NCBI GenBank assembly: GCA_054601695.1
Contig: BAAHQB010000059.1
Location: 744,001-808,000, forward strand
DNA length: 64,000 bases
Direction of reading: 5' to 3'
From: Amorphochlora amoebiformis
Taxonomy: Eukaryota > Cercozoa > Chlorarachniophyceae
In this document: positions 57,287 to 64,000 of the stretch, piece after piece
Layout: the number at the start of each line of letters is the position of its first letter
Position numbering within the stretch: the stretch's first letter is position 1
The notes under the pieces: model-generated
Databases searched by the model: none
What the model was told of the DNA's origin: nothing
The model's input: the letters and a program-made list of their open reading frames with translations, nothing else
Translations under genes and position numbers: made by a program

Positions 57287-57314
57287 TTGACAATATAGTA
57301 TAAGTATATTATAT

Positions 57315-57346
<32 letters not shown>

Positions 57347-57836
57347 GTTAGGGAGAGAAAAGGTTCTTGAGCTGCCTAATGGAACGGAACCCGCATTGTA
57401 TCAAGGTCTAATCATATATAATATATATATATATATATTTATATTGTATATATATAAATACATATTATACGTTGTATATATATATATATATACATGTATA
57501 TAACTATATATATATGTATATAGATATAATATATACATACATGTAAGTATTGTATATATGTAAATATACATATATATACACACATATATATATATATATA
57601 TACATGTATTTATATATGTATATATATTGTACGTATATATTCACATATTCATATATAAACACGTTATTGTTATGAGTATTTATGTTATTCTTACTGTATA
57701 TATATTATTATTGTCATTTTCTACATCGCACACACACATATAATATGTATATATATATTATATATATATATATATACATAAATATATATACTTATATAAT
57801 ACAATATATATATATGTGTATATACTCAGCGTTCTT

Positions 57837-57871
<35 letters not shown>

Positions 57872-58740
57872 CTCGGAAGATAATCTCGATTTATATAAAA
57901 CTCTTTATGGTATTATCCACACGTTACTTACAATGTATATACTTTTTTTAATGTAATTAAGTTTAAGAGATAATATATACATATATTGCAAATATACCTA
58001 TATATATAAATATATATATAATACATATAATACTTACATACACATGTGTAATATTTATATATATATATATATATTGAATATATATATATATATAAATTTA
58101 TAGGAAATGACATGTTGAACTCGCACACGGCTCTGGTATTACTACAAATGTACACAAATATTATATGTATTGTACATATATATATATATACTATTACATC
58201 ATGCAATACATTTCAAAAATTATGTATTGTATACTAATAATTACTTATTAAATATGTGCATATATTTATATATGTATGAAATATGTATGCATGTGTACAT
58301 ACTGAAAAAGTAACTGTTATGTAAATATATATATTACATATTTGTATGTTTATATATACATATATATAAATATATATATATATATATATTTATATATATG
58401 TATGTATATATTCAAGGCAATGTGTGCATTTGTGAGCACACATGCATGTTAACACTACATACATGCATATATTTGGTAATATAATTATATATATTGATGT
58501 ATATGTATATTTTTTTTTGTATATATAAATGTCAATACATACACATATAACAAATCATACATATTACATATACATATTATTTTTGTATATATATTCACAT
58601 GTGGTAGATATATGTATAATATATTTATATATATGTATTCATTATATAGCTATTTCAAGAGTCAAGCAGTGCCAACGTATCCCTTGCTGTACGTGGAAAT
58701 CTTATTGTCCAGGTAATTTTACAGAGAATATATATATTCT

Positions 58741-58783
<43 letters not shown>

Positions 58784-59277
58784 ATATATGTATATAATAT
58801 GTATAAACAATACATTTTTATATTTATAATACATTTTTTACATTTATAATGTACATAATATGCATGTCTACATATAGGCGCCTCGAGTGATCAGGTCAGG
58901 AGACGAGAATTATGTACAGGTGTCTTGGAAAATGCCCCCGTCAGAAGGTGTAATTTCGAATCTCAGATTCAGATTTTCCCTCGAATATCTCCCTCCAGAA
59001 TATATCGAATCCTTCTCCCTATCCTTCCTTCCACTCTTGCTTTCAGTCTCGAATGACTAAGAATACATCTCTCGAGATCATCTGTGTCGATCTGACCCAT
59101 CATTCTTCCACGTGTCTGTCTCAATTCTCGTCTGAATATGGCATGAGCGTATATGAATACATGTGTTATATGTATTATACATGCCTACATATATATGTCT
59201 ATTTACTCTGTATATATGCGTATTAATGTACATTGGATTGTATTATTCTTAAAAATTATGTATCATATATGTATATA

Positions 59278-59319
<42 letters not shown>

Positions 59320-59608
59320 GAATAATACACGTATCTGTACGCATATTTTATTACCTGAATATATGACATACGTATATATATATATATTATATATATATAT
59401 ATATATATAATACATTATATACATCTATATATATATATACATCTACACACATGCGCATATATGTGTTTAATTAGATATACATGTATACAATATATATATA
59501 TATATATATATACATATATATACACATATATATATATAATGTATTATATTTATATAAATATATATATATATGTATGTCATATATTCAGGTAATAAAATAT
59601 ACGTAATA

Positions 59609-59641
<33 letters not shown>

Positions 59642-60561
59642 TGTATACATGTATATTTAATTAAACACATATATGCGCATGTGTGTATATGTATAAAGAT
59701 ACTTATGCATGTACAATAGGATAGTTCATGGCTTATATGTTCATGTCCTACATGATAAATATAATAATAAGCTAGTTACTTGTATTACATAATAATCTAT
59801 AACTGATTACATAATAAATATAACATTTAACCTAGTTATTCATGTATTACACAATAAAAATATATAGCATTCATGTATTATATAATAAATATATAACCTA
59901 GTTATTCATGTATTACATATATAAATGTGTAACCTAGATGTCTTCATTGATTGTGTAATAAATATATAACCTAGTTATTCATGTATTATATATATATATA
60001 TATAAATATGTAACCTAGTTATTCATATCATATAAATATTATATATATAAACCTAGTTATTCATATTACATAATAAATATATAAAACCTAGTTACTCATG
60101 TCTTAATATATATAATATATGTAACCTAGTTATTCATATATTGTATATATAAGTATATAACCTAGTTGTGAATGTATTGTATGCATACTTATTCATAATA
60201 AATTTAATAATCAGCCTAGTTATTATTCATATATTACATAATAAATATAATAATTAGCGTAGTTATTCCTGTATCGCATTAATAAATATATATAAGTTAG
60301 TAATGACTGTATTATATTAATATACATATATATATATATATTTATATATTAGTTATTCATGTATTACGTAACAATATGTAGCCCAATCCGACGAATTGTC
60401 TGAGATATACGGAGAGGCATACAGTCAGCAAGTGTCTCAAAAGGGACTGGTAGTCACTACAAAGGTTAGTAATACTATATATATATATATATATATATAA
60501 ATATATATTTATATATGTATATATATATATGTATACAGATTACATATGTACATATATATAT

Positions 60562-60592
<31 letters not shown>

Positions 60593-60873
60593 TAAATGTA
60601 TACACGTTATGATTAGCGAGTGTTTTCCAAGCTAGACGGTGCCGCGGAGTACATCTCTCTTAAGGTATTATTCTTCTCATAATGTTTTTCCATTTTCGTA
60701 CACATTATATATACAAATATATATACATATTTATACATATATATATATATACATATATATTTGTACCGTGTATATACACTGTCGTGTGTGTACGTGTGTA
60801 TACATGTATGAATTATGAAGTAAGAATTCACTGAGGCCAGACCAAGTGATGTACAAATATATATTTATATATA

Positions 60874-60915
<42 letters not shown>

Positions 60916-61110
60916 ATGAATTCATATATTTGTATGTACCTAACTAAAACATATATATATATATATATATGCATATACAATATATATATATATATATACT
61001 TGTGTGTTGCGTGTGTATTCATCTGTATGTATATACACGCACCAGATTGTCTCGTAAGTTTGTTATATGTTATACTCGTGTCCGTACGTATTTGAATATT
61101 GATATTTATA

Positions 61111-61149
<39 letters not shown>

Positions 61150-61672
61150 CATATATATATATATATATTTATAATACAAGTATATATATATATATAAGAT
61201 ATATAAATATATATATATATATTTAAATATGGATATTTATATATGTATATATACATACATACACATACACATATACATGTATATATATAGTGGAGATTTT
61301 CCGTGCATGTACATATATATGTGTAATATGTATGTATATGTATAAATATAGATTACATCTATTTATTTGTATAACACATATACAGACGTACACATAATAT
61401 ATCTATACATGTATATTCACACATATATTTACTTACATATACTCCAATATATATTTAATAACATACATAGAACTTTATATACTAAATTACATCATACAAT
61501 TTAGATATAAATATTATACACATATGTATTTGTACACATCGTATTAATATATGTGTTGTATATCTAGTATATATCTAGATGTATGTCTTTATGTATGCAT
61601 CATTATGTAATGTGCATACGTATTTAAATTTTAAAGGAGGAACTTCCGGAGGACTGGCAGCAGGAATACTAA
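51442..61672 (+). CDS. Putative lipocalin-like (DUF3598-type) protein
   Basis: Exons: 51442-51488, 52283-52327, 52609-52655, 53057-53085, 54450-54520, 55428-55480, 57352-57405, 58650-58712, 58878-58947, 60382-60464, 60617-60664, 61637-61672. All junctions are in phase except 57405/58650, where two bases are missing (a micro-exon or other donor). The N-terminus [20 protein letters not shown] resembles the F..H..GvW.G.W opening of DUF3598 proteins. Later parts read [29 protein letters not shown] and [20 protein letters not shown], ending DWQQEY. Such proteins are beta-barrel, often plastid-associated. The resemblance is from memory and only partial, so gene confidence is higher than family confidence. 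Three introns hold telomere-like arrays. Confidence 0.6.
51657..51965 (+). repeat. Telomere-like array with conserved block, intron 1
   Basis: About 310 bases of CCCTAA and variants in two sub-repeats (each with CCTGAACCCC-AGTA-CCCC-AATCATAACCC). At 51826-51872 it carries GAGTCAAGTCCTCGGACTAA and GACATGCTGAATAATCTGAT, the same block as at 17683. Confidence 0.85.
53325..53990. repeat. Complex repeat cluster with GGTGGCGC words
   Basis: Balanced-composition islands inside an intron. They include a tandem TTGCTAACGTGATCTGGTGA at 53500 and 53522, a doubled GCGAAAGTTTAAGTTTGTTG (53642, 53669) and the words GGTGGCGC, GGTGGAGCC and GGTGGCGCCCC at about 53694, 53782 and 53943. This looks like a fragmented dispersed repeat or mobile element; no coding capacity. 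Confidence 0.5.
54760..54970 (+). repeat. Telomere-like CCCTAA array
   Basis: The purest array of the window: about 80 bases of uninterrupted CCCTAA followed by degenerate units. It is in the intron between exons 54520 and 55428. The conserved GGACTAAGACATG block is absent here. Confidence 0.9.
55500..56215 (+). repeat. CTCTCTAGCTCTCT polypyrimidine tract
   Basis: Long imperfect repeat of CTCTCTAGCTCTCTCGATCT-type units, mixed with short TA tracts around 55670-55700, in the intron after exon 55428-55480. Clear sub-repeats of about 54 bases occur at 55930-56040. Confidence 0.85.
56490..56930 (+). repeat. Telomere-like array carrying three conserved blocks
   Basis: Degenerate CCCTAA sequence with three copies of the block: GAGTCAAGGGTCCTCGGACT at 56628, GAGTCAATGGTCCTCGGACT at 56684 and TAGTCAATGGTCCTCGGACT at 56883. 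Each is followed by AA(G/T)ACATGCTGAATAATC. It sits in the intron before exon 57352. Confidence 0.85.
59755..60370 (+). repeat. AACCTAGTTATTCATGTATTACATAATAAATAT minisatellite
   Basis: More than ten imperfect copies of a roughly 33-base unit with core CCTAGTTATTCATGTATTA and a variable (TA)n linker. It ends just before exon 60382-60464. Confidence 0.85.
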
Positions 61673-62071
61673 TTCTGAGCTTCGAAGTATATATATATGG
61701 CATCGTGGCGCACAGCAAGCTTACCCGCCACGTCCGTGTACGCACACGGTAAATTAAGCTTATGATTAATATCGGTTTGTTTTTAGTCATACCAGCCACA
61801 GAGTAATTAACGATTAGCTCTTGTAGCTTGGTCCAGCACGTGGAATTCTAACTCTGGATAGATGTAGGATGTACTAGATATACGTAGAAAATACTCAATA
61901 CGCACGCGTCTGCGGATAAATAGAAAGTATGTTACTTGTGCACGGCAACTTATGACATACCTAGATACATTGGATCTAGTAGATAGATGACGATCTCGAA
62001 ATTTCAGCGCATCACCGCGATTATAATTATTGAATTATAAAACAGCGCGAGACTGGCCGCTGGCTTGTCTG
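61673..62071. other. Convergent intergenic spacer
   Basis: Lies between the stop at 61672 (plus) and the Atg18-like stop at 62072 (minus). Mostly unique sequence with several CTAG words (61867, 61970-61985) and no long TA tract. No gene or RNA seen. Confidence 0.5.
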
Positions 62072-62706
62072 TCATCGTAGGTGTGATCCCACGGTCAGCC
62101 TCTCCTTAGGTTTCTTTCTATCGACATCCTCCTTCTCCTCCTTGGTCGGTTCGAAAAATACATCCTCAAAGTACTCCTTAGTTAGCAGCGGTCGAGAGCT
62201 CCCAGATTTCTTCTCCTTGCTGGCTGTAACATTATCTAAATTACCTTCCCCCCCGTTCCCTTGCACACTTAGCAGTGCCTGCAACCCGCCCTTGCCATGG
62301 ATCTTTACCCCCATTTCCTCGTCCGGCTTCTCCTTAAGGGGACTCTCCATATCTAACTTACACTCGCCGCCTTGGTTGGGAATGGTATATCTACAAAAGT
62401 AGCCTTGCTCGCTCAGAACTAGGAGCTCTCCGTCACCGAACGCGACGACAGTTCGGTACGAGGACTCCTGATTTCAATTATATTGTTGATATTTTCGTTT
62501 TTGTGGTGAGGGAGTAAATGTATACGAATGTGTCTTTATGTATATATGAATATTTCATACGTACATATATTTAATATATATATATATATATATATACATA
62601 CTACATTACATTAACATACACACAATACATGCTACATCTAATTTTTACATACACAACCTATAAATTTACATATACACATGTACATTATATAGAAGTATAT
62701 TTACAC

Positions 62707-62764
<58 letters not shown>

Positions 62765-62842
62765 TATATATATTCAAATGTAATAGATGCACGACACAAT
62801 TATATACTTACTGCATATATGTGTAGTATTATATATTATATA

Positions 62843-62920
<78 letters not shown>

Positions 62921-64000
62921 TACATGCATATATTGCGTAGATATGTAACATATATATTATTTATATACATATGTATATATACATATATATGTATAAATGT
63001 ATATATAGCATAGCAGATATGTACATATATACATATAAATTGCATACATGTTATTCGCATACGAAGGGGGATACCTTAAGAGTGACATATGCAAAGTGTC
63101 GTCCAGGCTCCACGATGTCGCTGAGGAGGTTCGGCAAGTACTTTGCGAGGGTGGAGGAGGAAGCCTTTTGTGGCTTGGGGTTGGAATCTTGGACTTTAAG
63201 CTCGAAGATGTGGATGGTGCTCGACGAGCTGAAGAAAACAAACCATTCAAACAATGTATCTAAAGTTCAATAGAGACCCAAGGGTGTGGTGGAGTTCCCT
63301 TGACAGTAGGGGAAAGTTATACCTCGATACAGCGATCAGGCTTGAGCTTGGATTGAACGCAATCGAGTGAATCGTTACGGGATAACTACCCGATCATCCG
63401 ATGCACACAGAACAAAATTCAGTATGCTAAACTCTAAAACATTCGAATAATTAGCAAAATTTGTCCACCTTCCCCGCCGAAACGTGTGCAGCTTGGTTCC
63501 CTCGGGTACCGAAAACACTCGGATCACTGTGCCTTGCGTCGAGGCTGCGGCCAGCAGGGTCCCCTCGGCGTTCATGCTCAAGTTTTGCACGGGGTTGTTA
63601 CATGCGTTGATCTTGGAGTGCAGCTAGGAGAGAGAGAGATAGAGATATACAATGAGGGGAAGGAACATAAAGTTTTTCCTTGTGTCATGATAATATGAGT
63701 AAATATTACAGAATACGAGTGTGTCTTGTACCTGACAATTGATGACGTCGTATACAAGTATCTCGCCTTTTGAATCATGACCGGGTAGAGCCATAAATCC
63801 GTTCCGGATGTTGGTCGAGAGTGCGATCACTCCCTTCTTGTTGGGTGTCGTGCGCAGGGTGTGGAGCATGTAGAGGGTTTCTAGATCGAAGATGTGGATC
63901 TTGTTCTCCAACACGGCCACAAGCCTACCATAAAGCTCATGTAAGGGTGAAAGGGGGTAAGGGGGTACGCCATCCTCACGTTCGGGGTGGACCAATAGGG
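62072..64000 (-). CDS. Atg18/WIPI-family PROPPIN, 5' end beyond window
   Basis: WD40 beta-propeller that binds PI3P/PI(3,5)P2 on autophagic or endosomal membranes. Exons: about 63940-63732 (5' edge uncertain), 63623-63469, 63385-63323, 63228-63075, 62467-62072, all in phase. Family signatures appear in order: RLVAVLENKIHIFDLETLYM, GVIALSTNIRNGFMALPG, GEILVYDVIN, LAAASTQGTVIRVFSVPEG, the phosphoinositide-binding FRRG, YPVTIHSIAFNPSS, STIHIFEL, LSDIVEPGRHFAYVTLK, SYRTVVAFGDGELLVL, GYFCRYTIPNQGGECKL. A Lys/Glu-rich C-terminal tail of about 80 residues follows. A short upstream piece at 64000-63980 with a GTGAGG donor may be the previous exon, separated by an intron of only about 40-55 nt. The N-terminal blades are missing. 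Confidence 0.93.

Noticed and set aside
58650-58712. Alternative frame [19 protein letters not shown]
   Set aside because: All three frames are open, but this one hits a stop in the next exon; the frame with [14 protein letters not shown] joins it in phase.
1-64000. tRNA, rRNA, snRNA or CRISPR features
   Set aside because: No cloverleaf with A- and B-box, conserved rRNA segment or regular spacer array was recognised by eye; a tRNAscan/Infernal run would be decisive.

Overview
This is nuclear DNA of an intron-rich eukaryote, most likely a single-celled alga or other protist. The species cannot be named from the sequence. Genes are split into very short exons, mostly 25-150 nt, with GT-AG introns and the standard code. 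The introns are filled with almost pure (TA)n microsatellite, polypurine/polypyrimidine runs and degenerate telomere-like CCCTAA/TTAGGG arrays. Most long open frames here are therefore just translated (TA)n. I found genes by joining short non-repetitive islands whose splice sites and codon phases agree and whose products match known families.

Layout, left to right. A TACGTA-rich left edge holds a doubtful 3' exon. A peptide deformylase gene (minus, 2006-6716) is divergent from a mitochondrial ribosomal protein mS35 gene (plus, 7193-14741). A CTAG-rich spacer follows. An 18-exon gene (minus, 15218-24924) encodes an N-terminal membrane anchor, a VHL-like beta domain and a prolyl 4-hydroxylase domain. 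Only 166 bp separate its start from a divergent plus-strand gene with repeated EF-hand-like modules (25091-36560). More in-phase plus-strand exons run from 37354 to 40689 and are either the 3' part of that gene or a separate one. A small plus-strand gene of unknown function lies at 40939-42307. A second CTAG-rich spacer precedes a DinB-like four-helix protein (minus, 42833-46763, 5' end open). Next come two plus-strand genes: an unrecognised 244-residue protein (47184-50723) and a protein resembling the DUF3598/lipocalin-like family (51442-61672). The window ends in an Atg18/WIPI autophagy PROPPIN (minus, 62072 to beyond the edge).

The genes do not form one pathway. PDF and mS35 both concern organellar protein synthesis and share a divergent promoter. 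The P4H and EF-hand genes share a very short promoter holding two perfect CACGTG palindromes.

Two architectural features stand out. First, telomere-like arrays inside introns repeatedly carry the same roughly 45-bp non-telomeric block, always in one orientation relative to the CCCTAA motif. Second, at least five genes carry extra partial copies of an exon edge in the adjacent intron or flank, which looks like tandem duplication around splice sites. A solo-LTR-like element with three TGACGTCA palindromes and two relics of a related repeat are also present.
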